This document shows, in pieces, positions 7,362 to 15,374 of a DNA stretch of 37,507 bases (within the stretch, counting starts at the first letter, position 1; every line of letters starts with the position of its first letter). Under the pieces are notes generated by a model. It was given only the letters and a program-made list of their open reading frames with translations, was not told the origin of the DNA and did no database searches. The DNA is from Hyphomicrobiales bacterium. Its GTDB lineage: Bacteria; Pseudomonadota; Alphaproteobacteria; Rhizobiales; Rhizobiaceae. The position numbers were made by a program, and so were the translations under genes. The stretch covers positions 1 to 37,507 of the forward strand of contig UBTA01000144.1 of assembly GCA_900468065.1 (NCBI GenBank), in the 5' to 3' direction.

Positions 7362-9551
7362 CTACTGCAACTGATGACCGAAGACGCCGGACTCTATGTT
7401 TATCCCCCGGTTCTCCAGTGCTTTCAGCACGTCCGTGCGCATGCCAAACAGTGCCACCGTTCCGTTCACCAGCAGCAGTATCTTGTCGACGCTTTTGAGA
7501 AGGGAGGGGCGCTGCGTGATGGTTATTACGGTGATCTTTTGTTCCTTCGCATGCTCTAGGGCTCGGGCAAGTGCTGCGTCGCCGGCATTGTCGAGGTTCG
7601 AGTTGGGCTCATCCAGCACCACGAAATGGGGATCTCCGAAAAATGCGCGCGCAAGCACGATACGTTGCTTTTGGCCACCGGAAAGAGGCGAACCGTCAGC
7701 GGCGACCACCGTTTCATACCCGTGCGGCAGGCTGGCAATCATCTCGTGAACATCGGCCAGCATGGCTGCTCGATAGACCTGCTCGTCCTCAACGTCCGTT
7801 CTCATTCGGGCAATGTTGGCCTTGATCGTGCCGGGGAAGAGTTGCACGTCCTGCGGCAGGTAACCGATATTCTCGCCGAACTGGCGCTGATCCCAATTGC
7901 GCAGATCCATCAGGTCCAGCCGGACATTTCCCGAGGTTGGCAAGATCGACCCCACCAGCATCTTGCCAAGCGTGGTCTTTCCGGCCCCGGAATTGCCGAT
8001 GACGGCAAGAGAATCTCCCGGTTGCAAGGCAAAGGAAATTCCGTTGAGGACGACACGCTTCGTGCCATGCGGCACATAGAGAAGCCGTTCAACGTCAAGA
8101 CGTCCTTCCGGCTTCGGCAAATAGAGGCGCTCGAAGTTCAAAGGCGATGCCGTCAGCAATGCCGCTATCCGGCCGTAGGCCGAACGTGACTGGCTGAATT
8201 GATTCCACCCCTCGATGGCGCCTTCAATCGGCGCCAATGCCCGGCCCGCGATAATCGAAGACGCGATTACCATGCCTCCGGTCAACTCGCCCTCTACCGA
8301 AAGATATGCGCCCCAACCCAGCATCGTCACCTGAGTCAAAAGCCGCGCACCCCTTGAAATCGCTGATATTGCGATATTCCTGTCCTGGGCAATGACCTGA
8401 GCCTTCAGGGAGGCGGCGGTGTCCTTTCCCCAGATCTGCACAGCTTCCGGTATCATCGCCAGCGCATTGATGATCTGCGAGTTCCGGGTCATTGAATCCA
8501 GGTGAAGATTGGCCTTCACTTGGGCCGTGTTCGCATCCGCGAAGGGTGTCGCGGTCATGCGCTGGTTTATCTGGGTGAGAATCAAAAGCAGGATTGCCGA
8601 TGTCACGACGATAAAGCCGAGATGCGGATGAATGAGGAACACAGCGAGAAGAAATACGGGTGCGATCGGCGCATCAAGAAATGACAGCAGCGTTCTGGAG
8701 ACGAGGAACGATCGAACTTGCTGAAGGTCACCCAACACTTGGTATTCCCGGCCGTTGCCTTGTAGCGACGCGCGGGCTGCCGCGCTCAGGATCGGTGCCC
8801 CAAGTTGAGCGGCAACCTCCACAGCAGTACGCATCAGCACGAAACGCCGTAATGCGTCGAACATGGATTGCAAAATGATCGCGCCAACGATCACGACTGT
8901 CAGCATGATCAAGGTGTCGATCGAGCGGCTTGTCAGGACTCGATCTGAAATCTGGAACAGATAGATTGGGATCGCTAGAACAAGCACGTTGCTGGCGATC
9001 GTGAAAAGCATGACAATCATCAGATTGTGCCGAACGGCACTCACGCCCGCTTTGAGACTGGCGTTGAAATCGATGGGGCCGAGGCGCTTGTGGAATGTTC
9101 CGCGCCCGCTGCCCGATCCCTTTCCGCTTCCACCGGCATGTGGCTTTTCTGCCGAAGGAGAATCGATCAGCACTGGTCCACGGTCACCTTCAAGGATTTT
9201 CACGCCGTCGCCAATCTTGGCTTGTGGTACGTCGCGCGACACTGGCTCAGTCGGCAACGTGTCAACGGATTTTAACGTGGCGCGGATCGTGCCCTCACGT
9301 GGGGTAAAAGTTTTGGTGATCGTGTGCGGGCGCTGTGCGTTTGGACAGTCCGTTTTCGATTGCCCGCTTGATATGTCCGTGGGTTGAGAGGCGTCGCCGA
9401 CGCTTTCCTTCAGGCATTCCTCCACCGCTTTTTCGAGTTTCGCACATGCCGCTTCAATATTTTCGTATCCGCCTCGATGCGGGTTCGTGTTCTTTGCCTT
9501 GGCCTCCATAGGTCCAGCCGGAACGGCAAGGCGATTACGAAAAACAGACAT
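7362..9551 (-). CDS. Type I secretion ABC exporter (PrtD/PrsD type) with long N-terminal extension
   Basis: Inner-membrane transporter of about 729 aa that powers type I secretion. Residues 1-155 are a hydrophilic extension ending in a Gly/Ser/Lys linker. The transmembrane domain (about 165-455) and the nucleotide-binding domain follow: Walker A GNSGAGKT (about 519-526), signature LSGGQ (about 623-627), Walker B VVLDEP (about 644-649). The switch position reads ITQRP, so the usual H-loop His is Gln (about 680). The PrtD/PrsD family is normally near 580 aa, so the extension is unusual and could hold a substrate-recognition element. The ATG at 9551 is chosen for the AAGGGGGG just upstream; a TTG 7 codons earlier is weaker. 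It lies 10 nt after the upstream substrate-like gene and 12 nt before the HlyD gene. Confidence 0.93.
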   Translation of the reverse strand: MSVFRNRLAVPAGPMEAKAKNTNPHRGGYENIEAACAKLEKAVEECLKESVGDASQPTDISSGQSKTDCPNAQRPHTITKTFTPREGTIRATLKSVDTLPTEPVSRDVPQAKIGDGVKILEGDRGPVLIDSPSAEKPHAGGSGKGSGSGRGTFHKRLGPIDFNASLKAGVSAVRHNLMIVMLFTIASNVLVLAIPIYLFQISDRVLTSRSIDTLIMLTVVIVGAIILQSMFDALRRFVLMRTAVEVAAQLGAPILSAAARASLQGNGREYQVLGDLQQVRSFLVSRTLLSFLDAPIAPVFLLAVFLIHPHLGFIVVTSAILLLILTQINQRMTATPFADANTAQVKANLHLDSMTRNSQIINALAMIPEAVQIWGKDTAASLKAQVIAQDRNIAISAISRGARLLTQVTMLGWGAYLSVEGELTGGMVIASSIIAGRALAPIEGAIEGWNQFSQSRSAYGRIAALLTASPLNFERLYLPKPEGRLDVERLLYVPHGTKRVVLNGISFALQPGDSLAVIGNSGAGKTTLGKMLVGSILPTSGNVRLDLMDLRNWDQRQFGENIGYLPQDVQLFPGTIKANIARMRTDVEDEQVYRAAMLADVHEMIASLPHGYETVVAADGSPLSGGQKQRIVLARAFFGDPHFVVLDEPNSNLDNAGDAALARALEHAKEQKITVITITQRPSLLKSVDKILLLVNGTVALFGMRTDVLKALENRGINIESGVFGHQLQ

Positions 9552-9561
9552 GCATCCCCCC

Positions 9562-11547
9562 TTAATGTCCAAGCACGCTGTTCACCCCGTCGTCCGGGTT
9601 TACATCGTGGTCTGCTGCATATGGCATGTGAGCCGTGTCGGTTGCGTCAAGCATGGAATCATCAAGGAAAAGCACGGCCTCGTTGACCAGCGCGTCCGGA
9701 TGAGGACCGCCAAACTCCGGGTGCTGCGATATCATTTCGGCCTGATAAAGCGTCTCGAGAGAATACTGGCCGCCGCCAACATAGGTCTTTCCCAAGGAAT
9801 CGAGGTCTGCGATTGCTGCGCTGTTCACGAGCGCGTTGGCGCCCGTCGTGACCGACCATTCCGAATTGGGATTGATGGCTACCGCATCTTTCGCCAGCGC
9901 AATTTGATCGCTATCGCCAAGAATGTTCGTTTGCCGAATATACTGAAGATTGAGGAGGTCGCCTTGGATGTACAGGACACTGAGCCCCTGCAGGCCCGTA
10001 AACGCCTCATCCGAACGCACATCATCCGGGATATCCGTCCCGCCGCCGGCAAGCCCGTTTGCGGCATCCAGATAGTGTTGAGGCAGTGCGTCGAACCGGT
10101 CCGGACTTCCCAAATTGGTAATGTGTGCCTGGTTCCAGAGAAGATTTGCCGAGGATGAAATCTCACCCTTTTCGGGCGTGTGGAAACCAGCCGTGGCGCC
10201 AACGACGTCATTGTCGAACAAGACGTTTGTCTGCAGAATGTAGTTGGCGTCGTAAACGGAGCCGCCGACGATAATCAGATCGTAGGAAAAGCCCAACTCG
10301 AAGATCGACACGTGGTTCACGCCGATATTGTTCCCGCTCACGACGCTTGTCGTGACGCCAGACGATGAAAGAATGCCGATGTCGTTGTCGCTCATGAAAG
10401 TGAACTGTTCCAGCCAGTTCACGATCATAAGGTCACCCTTGATCTCCGTGATTGACCAGTATTTGGGATAGTGATCAAAGTCGGTGGGATCGGCGTCCGA
10501 GCTTTTAGAAACATCCAGGTGTTGGAACGTGGCGATGTTGAAAAGTTCGTTGGCGTGAGCATTCGTTGCGATGCCCATGGAAGACGTGATTGCGTCGGTG
10601 TCCCACAACGCGTTGTTCTGGACGATAACGTTCAGTGCGACATGGTCTCCGACAACGGCGGTTACAGTCCCTCCGGACCAAAAATTCTTTATGAGAGCTT
10701 CGTTAACGAGTGTGTTTCCGCCGCTTTGCAGTTCAACCGAAGCTTTGATGGCAACTGTTCCGTTATCCATCGTCCACGTATTGGAGCTTACGTCCTTCTC
10801 GGATGGTTCACCACCGAACGAGTGGTAATCCTCGAGCCTGGGTGCTTCGGTGACCAACTCGCCGTTGACATATACGCCCTCTATTGTCTCCTCAGCCATG
10901 AACGCTTGCACAACGGGACTTGAAACCGATTGCGCGGTTTCAATCTGAAGAATGCTAGCCTTGATCAACGTGATGATTTCGTCGCCAGTTCCTGGTCGCT
11001 CCAGATCGCTAATGGGCGAATGCGATAAGGCGGCTTCCGCGCTGGCAATCAGCCCGGAATTGTCAATAGCGTCTGGTGAAAATGCGAGGTTGGGGCCGCC
11101 GACACTGAAATAATCATCATCGGAAAGCGTAACGATCTGATTGATATAATTGGCGACAGATCCGGGAGGTTCGAGCTCCGGGGGCGTAAATTTCGCCGTC
11201 CAATGTAAGCGTGCGGCTTCATATCTCGGCCAGTCGTACCATGTGCTGCCGGGATTGTTTCCATCTATGTTGTTTGGATGATGAGTGTCCTGAAATTTCA
11301 CCGGTCGTGCATAGGCATGCCAAGGCTCAGGCCTGGGGGAGCGATAGTCAAATCCGGGGTCATAACCCAGCAGCTGATAAGGTGCTGCGAAATGGGGACC
11401 AATGGCCGGAAGCGGCTCCAGTCCGGATGGAACAGGATTGAAGGAAAATTGCTGATAGGCCTCTCTAAAGCGGGCGTCTTCGACGCTGACATGGAATACG
11501 CCAATGAAGTGGGCGATCTCTTCGGTGATCTTATCAAACATCGTCAC
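9562..11547 (-). CDS. Large repetitive protein, probable type I secretion substrate
   Basis: A 661-aa acidic protein of unknown family with no signal peptide and no membrane segment. Its C-terminal two thirds consist of irregular repeats of about 60 residues. Each pairs an N-x-L-x-N-x-A-x-I element (NTLVNEALI, NLLWNQAHI, NALVNSAAI, DALVNEAVL) with a later element like LNxIxQxNxLxDxD (LNVIVQNNALWDTD, NLQYIRQTNILGDSD, NYILQTNVLFDND). No strict RTX nonapeptide is seen. It lies 10 nt upstream of the exporter gene in the same operon, which with the missing N-terminal signal suggests type I export or a role in it. The GTG at 11547 has GGAGG at 7 nt; the ATG at 11541 is the alternative start. Function unknown; secretion is inference. 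Confidence 0.75.
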   Translation of the reverse strand: MTMFDKITEEIAHFIGVFHVSVEDARFREAYQQFSFNPVPSGLEPLPAIGPHFAAPYQLLGYDPGFDYRSPRPEPWHAYARPVKFQDTHHPNNIDGNNPGSTWYDWPRYEAARLHWTAKFTPPELEPPGSVANYINQIVTLSDDDYFSVGGPNLAFSPDAIDNSGLIASAEAALSHSPISDLERPGTGDEIITLIKASILQIETAQSVSSPVVQAFMAEETIEGVYVNGELVTEAPRLEDYHSFGGEPSEKDVSSNTWTMDNGTVAIKASVELQSGGNTLVNEALIKNFWSGGTVTAVVGDHVALNVIVQNNALWDTDAITSSMGIATNAHANELFNIATFQHLDVSKSSDADPTDFDHYPKYWSITEIKGDLMIVNWLEQFTFMSDNDIGILSSSGVTTSVVSGNNIGVNHVSIFELGFSYDLIIVGGSVYDANYILQTNVLFDNDVVGATAGFHTPEKGEISSSANLLWNQAHITNLGSPDRFDALPQHYLDAANGLAGGGTDIPDDVRSDEAFTGLQGLSVLYIQGDLLNLQYIRQTNILGDSDQIALAKDAVAINPNSEWSVTTGANALVNSAAIADLDSLGKTYVGGGQYSLETLYQAEMISQHPEFGGPHPDALVNEAVLFLDDSMLDATDTAHMPYAADHDVNPDDGVNSVLGH

Positions 11548-11606
11548 GGCACAACCTCCGCTCCCAGCCAGTATCAACGCAATGACGAAACGCCTGGCGG
11601 TATGAG

Positions 11607-11633
11607 AGGCTGCGCAGGAAACCTGCGCAGCCT
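11607..11633 (-). terminator. Strong intercistronic hairpin (12-bp perfect stem)
   Basis: Arms AGGCTGCGCAGG and CCTGCGCAGCCT with a 3-nt loop, between the Gly-rich gene stop and the downstream gene. No T-run follows in the direction of transcription, so it may stabilise or attenuate the message rather than end it fully. Confidence 0.65.
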
Positions 11634-11657
11634 GGATCGCGTGTTTTACAACTGAGC

Positions 11658-11675
11658 AAGAGCGTGTCCGCTCTT
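11658..11675 (-). terminator. Short hairpin overlapping the stop of the Gly-rich gene
   Basis: Arms AAGAGCG and CGCTCTT with a 4-nt loop. One arm includes part of the TAA stop codon of the Gly-rich gene. It stands immediately before the larger hairpin at 11607-11633, so the two form a tandem structure at the 3' end of that gene. Confidence 0.45.
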
Positions 11676-13284
11676 ATGTGCCATCGTGCGTGTCTTCTCC
11701 GACAACAGTACTGGTCAGGTCGCCACCGACCACGGTCATATCGACCGCGTTTTGCTGAAGGTTTGCGCCCATCACGATTTCCTGGTTGAAGGCGCTTGTG
11801 TCGATGACTGCATCAGCATGGGCTGAACTCGTACCGGTGACGAAGCCATCATCACCATTGTCAGATCCCCACGACCCACCGTCGCCTGCACCACCGTAGC
11901 CGGTCATGGCCGTGCCACCGTCACCGCCAGCCCCGCCGGCCCCACCATAGGACCAGCCGCCGTAGCCGTCACCGCCGGTGCCATCAGCCCAGGCGCCACT
12001 CAAAGCAGCGCCACCGTCTCCGCCACCGGCTTGAGCCCAACCGCCATAGGCGTCGCCGCTCGTGGCACTGCCGCTGGTCGCGTCACCGCCAGTTCCGGCT
12101 GCACCATTACCACCGTAGCCACCGGTGCCCGTGCCGCTTCCGTCGCCGGTGCCGGTACCAGTGCCTGAGCCACCTGCATCGCCACCGCGGCCACCGTCAC
12201 CGGCGTCCGTGGCGGCGCCGCCAGTACCACCTGCGCCGCCCGCTGGATCTCCAGCCGCTCCGCCGGTATTGCCAGCACCATCACCACCTGTGTTGCTGCC
12301 ACCGCCATCACTATCAACGATGACAGGATTTATCAGACCGAGAACGGCACCAATTCCAGTGTTGGCCGCACCGCCCGTGGCGTCACCACCGTCGCCGGCA
12401 TCCGAAGCCGCGCCACCATTGGCATTGCCGGTGTCTCCGCCGTCGGCTCCGTTGCCGGCCGTGTTGTCACCGCCGTTGCTGCCGTCCCCGGCAAAGGCCA
12501 GACCTGCACCAAGCCCGAGGCCAAGTCCCAAGCCGACGCCTAAGCCGTCGCCTCCGCTCCCGCCGCGGCCGCCGTCACCGTTGCCGCCGTCGGCGCTGCC
12601 GCTTGCTGCGGCTCCACTGGCACCGGAACCACCGTTTGCGTGGCCGCCTTCACTGATACCGCCCGCTGCCAGGCTGGCTGCAAGACCACCGGTGCCATCG
12701 CCGGCAAACCCGAATCCACCTATGGAGCCACCACCGCTTGCGCCATTGCCGCCATCGGCATCCGCATGGCTACCGCCATTGCCTCCGGAGCCGCCACCGT
12801 TGATGCCCTCAGCCGCCGATGCAGTTCCGCCGTTGGCATTGTTATTCAGCGCGAACGTGCCGTCATTGCTGACCTGGGCATTAGCCAGACTGTCGTTGTC
12901 CTGCAAGTTGGCCACTTGGTTGATGACGTTTGCAACGTTGCCATCACCACCCATGGCGCCATTGAGAATGTTGTCAAACTGGATGTTGAACATTCCGTCA
13001 ATGGAGCTTCCACCGCTTACATCCACGTCGGCGAAATCATCATCAGAAGGCAGGTAACCTTCCAACCCAACATCGACGGTCACGCCGACGTCAACGGTCG
13101 TCGTATTGACGTTTTCATTGGTATTATAGTTTTCCGACTCGCTACTCTGGCTTTGGTCTTGCACGCTGCTCTGATCCTGATCCTGATCCTGATCCTGATC
13201 CTGATCCTGTTTTTGTTTCTGTTCTTGTTCCTGGTCGTCGTCGTAGTATTTCAGATCATAGTTATTCCTGAACTTGTCCGACAT
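11674..13284 (-). CDS. Gly-rich, QD-repeat protein, probable type I secretion substrate
   Basis: A 536-aa low-complexity protein with no N-terminal signal. In order: a charged N-terminus (MSDKFRNNYDLKYYDDD), a Q-E/Q-K/Q-D dipeptide tract ending in SSVQDQSQSS (about 18-55), an acidic segment, an Asn-rich element (VANVINQVANLQDNDSL), then about 330 residues dominated by Gly, Ala, Asp, Ser and Asn. The C-terminus is not Gly-rich (IDTSAFNQEIVMGANLQQN to VVGEDTHDGT) and is a plausible uncleaved type I signal. The Gly region lacks regular GGxGxDxLx units, so classical calcium RTX folding is not evident. The Asn/Gln elements at both ends echo the repeats of the next gene. The ATG at 13284 has AAGGA at 7 nt; an ATG 16 codons upstream has none. 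Likely a surface or extracellular structural protein; role unknown. Confidence 0.8.
   Translation of the reverse strand: MSDKFRNNYDLKYYDDDQEQEQKQKQDQDQDQDQDQDQSSVQDQSQSSESENYNTNENVNTTTVDVGVTVDVGLEGYLPSDDDFADVDVSGGSSIDGMFNIQFDNILNGAMGGDGNVANVINQVANLQDNDSLANAQVSNDGTFALNNNANGGTASAAEGINGGGSGGNGGSHADADGGNGASGGGSIGGFGFAGDGTGGLAASLAAGGISEGGHANGGSGASGAAASGSADGGNGDGGRGGSGGDGLGVGLGLGLGLGAGLAFAGDGSNGGDNTAGNGADGGDTGNANGGAASDAGDGGDATGGAANTGIGAVLGLINPVIVDSDGGGSNTGGDGAGNTGGAAGDPAGGAGGTGGAATDAGDGGRGGDAGGSGTGTGTGDGSGTGTGGYGGNGAAGTGGDATSGSATSGDAYGGWAQAGGGDGGAALSGAWADGTGGDGYGGWSYGGAGGAGGDGGTAMTGYGGAGDGGSWGSDNGDDGFVTGTSSAHADAVIDTSAFNQEIVMGANLQQNAVDMTVVGGDLTSTVVGEDTHDGT
13171..13209. repeat. Hexanucleotide tandem repeat CTGATC, about 6.5 copies
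   Basis: Perfect tandem CTGATC units inside the Gly-rich gene, read on the minus strand as alternating Gln (CAG) and Asp (GAT) codons. Six-base units keep the frame, so copy-number change would lengthen or shorten the QD tract without inactivating the gene. Confidence 0.85.
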
Positions 13285-14033
13285 TGTCGTGTCCTTTGTC
13301 TCTGGATCCGCGACAGTTTGACCGTCATTCATCTTTTATACGGTCTTGGCCTCGCAGATGTTGAAATTGAACTGTAGGTTGATAAGCGAACATGCATCGC
13401 AAAGCCGCTTACTGCTGCTTCCATTGTCGTGATCTGTTGATTGAATGATCCTCCCCGATTGGTGAGAGGGCTCGTCGCTTTAACGAATGTCATACTGAGG
13501 TGACGCGCCCCAAAAGCGGCCCAATAACTTAAGCCACCTTCAGTAGACTGTGCTCATTGCCCGCAGAAGGTAAGTTGCTACTTAGAGCTAGATGAGTTGT
13601 GCTTGCCCTTGCGGATGGGCGCACGGCGCGAACCGACATCAGACGCCAGATTTAGCTCAAGGGAATTACGGTCAAAAAGTGGGCGCAGCATGACGCGCTT
13701 GTTGCCATCCGTACTGCCATATCTCGCATCAAGGATGCGGGCGTGACACTGCTGCCGATCTTTGGTTGCGTATTTTAGAGTGCCGCAATAATGATCTCAC
13801 AGATATCCCGGCTACCTCATAGTATGTAGCTGGTATGCCCCTCGGGGCCTTTAATGAGTGGATAACCGTGGTTTGCTCACGTTTTATGCCCTTTTTGTTC
13901 GCTTTTTTGAGGCTCAGTGCCTTTCGCTTAGCTCATTCGGTCTATTCCAAACCCTGGCTCTTTAGGTTAGTGTTTGCTAAAGTGAGAGCGAAGAGGGCTC
14001 TGCGATATCATATCCGGGGGGAGGCACTCTAAA
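13285..14033. promoter_or_regulatory. Divergent control region between secretion operon and its regulator
   Basis: About 750 bases between the Gly-rich gene (minus) and the LuxR-type regulator (plus). It must hold the promoters for both. Visible structure: TTTTAGAGTGCC at 13773-13784 and its perfect inverted copy GGCACTCTAAAA at 14023-14034, and a small GCCCC-TC-GGGGC hairpin at about 13838-13849. No clear sigma-70 promoter can be called by eye. Confidence 0.45.
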
Positions 14034-14034
14034 A
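13773..14034. repeat. 12-bp (18-bp with one gap) inverted repeat pair ending at a start codon
   Basis: TTTTAGAGTGCC (13773-13784) and GGCACTCTAAAA (14023-14034) are perfect inverted copies 238 bases apart. Allowing one gap, the match extends outward by TGCGT(C)A, to about 18 of 19 bases. The right copy contains the first base of the regulator ATG. Possible autoregulatory sites or ends of a small inserted element. Confidence 0.55.
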
Positions 14035-14855
14035 TGACGCACACAGCGCCTCGCGTACAAGACGTCAGCGCGGATGGAGGGGCGTCTTTGGGGCCGATAT
14101 CCTATATGCGCATGCTGCTATTTGTCGGTCCTCCTGATATCGTATCAGGAGCAATGACGGCCGCTATCGAGCGGGAATTCCCGTGTTTGAGCGTGAAGCA
14201 TGCTGCCAACCTGCAATCAGCTTTAGGTAAATTTGAAATACCTTTGCGGCTCGTCTTGGTCGACATCCACCTTGCCTATGAACTGAGCAGATGCGCTGAA
14301 GAGGTGCTCAAGCGCCACCCCTCTACAGTATTCGTCATCGTCACGGATGGCGATCTGCGAGGAACTATTGGATGGCTCCCCGCTATAGATACGGGCCTGG
14401 TTCGGGGTGTCTTGCCTTTGAACGTTAGCCTCGACGTCTTGCTTTCCATGTTGAGGATCGTCCTGCGGGGCGGGACCTATTTTCCGACAACTGCCAATCA
14501 CGAACAATACAGGGTGTCCTGGGAGGGAAACGGCACGCATCCGTTCGAGGGGGTGCGATTGCCCGTTGAACGAGCACTCCAGGGCAAAAAAATGGATCAA
14601 TTGACGAAACGCGAGAACGAGATCTTGGCCAAAATGGCACTGGGCAATCCCAACAAGATCATAGCGGCTTCCTTGGGACTGTCCGAACACACAGTGAAAA
14701 TTCATATCCACAACATCATTACCAAGCTCGGCGTCCACAATCGAACGGAAGCTGTCGCGCTTCTTTTCGAGCAAAAAGAAAAGGATGTTCGCGAAGTTTC
14801 ATCAGACGGCCACCTCCGCTCGAGCCGCCAAACGGTGCCAGGCGGCGATGCGTAA
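14034..14855 (+). CDS. LuxR/NarL-type response-regulator-like transcription factor with degenerate receiver
   Basis: A 273-aa DNA-binding regulator. The N-terminal receiver-like domain (about 24-150) keeps the phospho-acceptor position (LVLVDIHL, D77). The acidic pair normally found at the end of strand 1 is replaced (LLFVGPPDI), and the conserved Lys near strand 5 is replaced (GVLPLN). The C-terminal helix-turn-helix (about 188-245) is typical: LTKRENEILAKMALG, then LSEHTVKIHIHNI and KLGVHNRTEA. The start follows GGGGGAGG. It is divergent from the secretion operon and is the obvious candidate to control it. No histidine kinase gene is near, which fits a receiver that works without classical phosphorylation; that last point is inference. 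Confidence 0.87.
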   Translation: MTHTAPRVQDVSADGGASLGPISYMRMLLFVGPPDIVSGAMTAAIEREFPCLSVKHAANLQSALGKFEIPLRLVLVDIHLAYELSRCAEEVLKRHPSTVFVIVTDGDLRGTIGWLPAIDTGLVRGVLPLNVSLDVLLSMLRIVLRGGTYFPTTANHEQYRVSWEGNGTHPFEGVRLPVERALQGKKMDQLTKRENEILAKMALGNPNKIIAASLGLSEHTVKIHIHNIITKLGVHNRTEAVALLFEQKEKDVREVSSDGHLRSSRQTVPGGDA

Positions 14856-15330
14856 ATTCCAGGAAATCCTGCTGCTGCTGGGGCAGTTGAACTATACTTG
14901 GACAAATACCGAAAGCCTCTTGATTCACATGATCGCCGGGCTCGCCTTGTCGGACAAGGAAACGGCAATCGTCATCTTTCTGACCCTGAATACCCCGCGC
15001 GCGCGGATTGATCTCGTGGAGCGTCTGGCAAAGATGCAAAAAACTCCAGCCGGTTGCAGGAAAGAGATCCTTGAAGCGACAAGGCGCCTCTCCGAAGAGG
15101 CCAAACTCCGAAACAAATACAACCACTGCATCTATTCGTTTGATCCTGACAGCGGTCGGGGGCTCACACAATCAATGCGGATTTTCGAGGGTAAAGACGA
15201 CATAAAATACGGCAAGGTCGAACAGCTTGATGATCAGGAGATCAACCGCATCAAGGAAAGCGTAAAGTCATTGATCGACATAAACCAATGCTTTTGGAGA
15301 ATTACTGAAAAATTTGGGTTCCCCAAATAG
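14848..15330 (+). CDS. Conserved-looking hypothetical protein, translationally coupled to the regulator
   Basis: A 160-aa soluble, largely alpha-helical protein of unknown family. The N-terminal half is hydrophobic-patterned (ILLLLGQLNYTWTNTESLLIHMIAGLALSDKE) and followed by basic and acidic helices (NTPRARIDLVERLAK, RRLSEEAKLRNKYNHC). Its ATG at 14848 overlaps the last codons and the stop of the regulator (ATGCGTAA), so the two are expected to be made together. It is a candidate partner or modulator of the regulator or secretion system. No catalytic motif is recognised; the function is not known to me. Confidence 0.75.
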   Translation: MRKFQEILLLLGQLNYTWTNTESLLIHMIAGLALSDKETAIVIFLTLNTPRARIDLVERLAKMQKTPAGCRKEILEATRRLSEEAKLRNKYNHCIYSFDPDSGRGLTQSMRIFEGKDDIKYGKVEQLDDQEINRIKESVKSLIDINQCFWRITEKFGFPK

Positions 15331-15374
15331 AACGTAAGCCAGAAGTCCGCAAGACAATGCGGAAATCGCGGCTG

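Noticed and set aside
12125..13057. Long plus-strand Pro-rich open frame opposite the Gly-rich gene
   Set aside because: Its Pro/Ala/Ser content is the mirror of Gly codons on the other strand; no ribosome site or domain.
13171..13209. CTGATC repeats as a CRISPR array
   Set aside because: Units are 6 bases, contiguous and coding; there are no spacers.
11674..13284. Classical calcium-binding RTX protein
   Set aside because: Gly and Asp are abundant but the GGxGxDxLx nonapeptide does not repeat in register.
13835..14032. 65-codon frame ending one base before the regulator start
   Set aside because: No ribosome site and low-information sequence; most likely leader DNA, although a leader peptide cannot be excluded.
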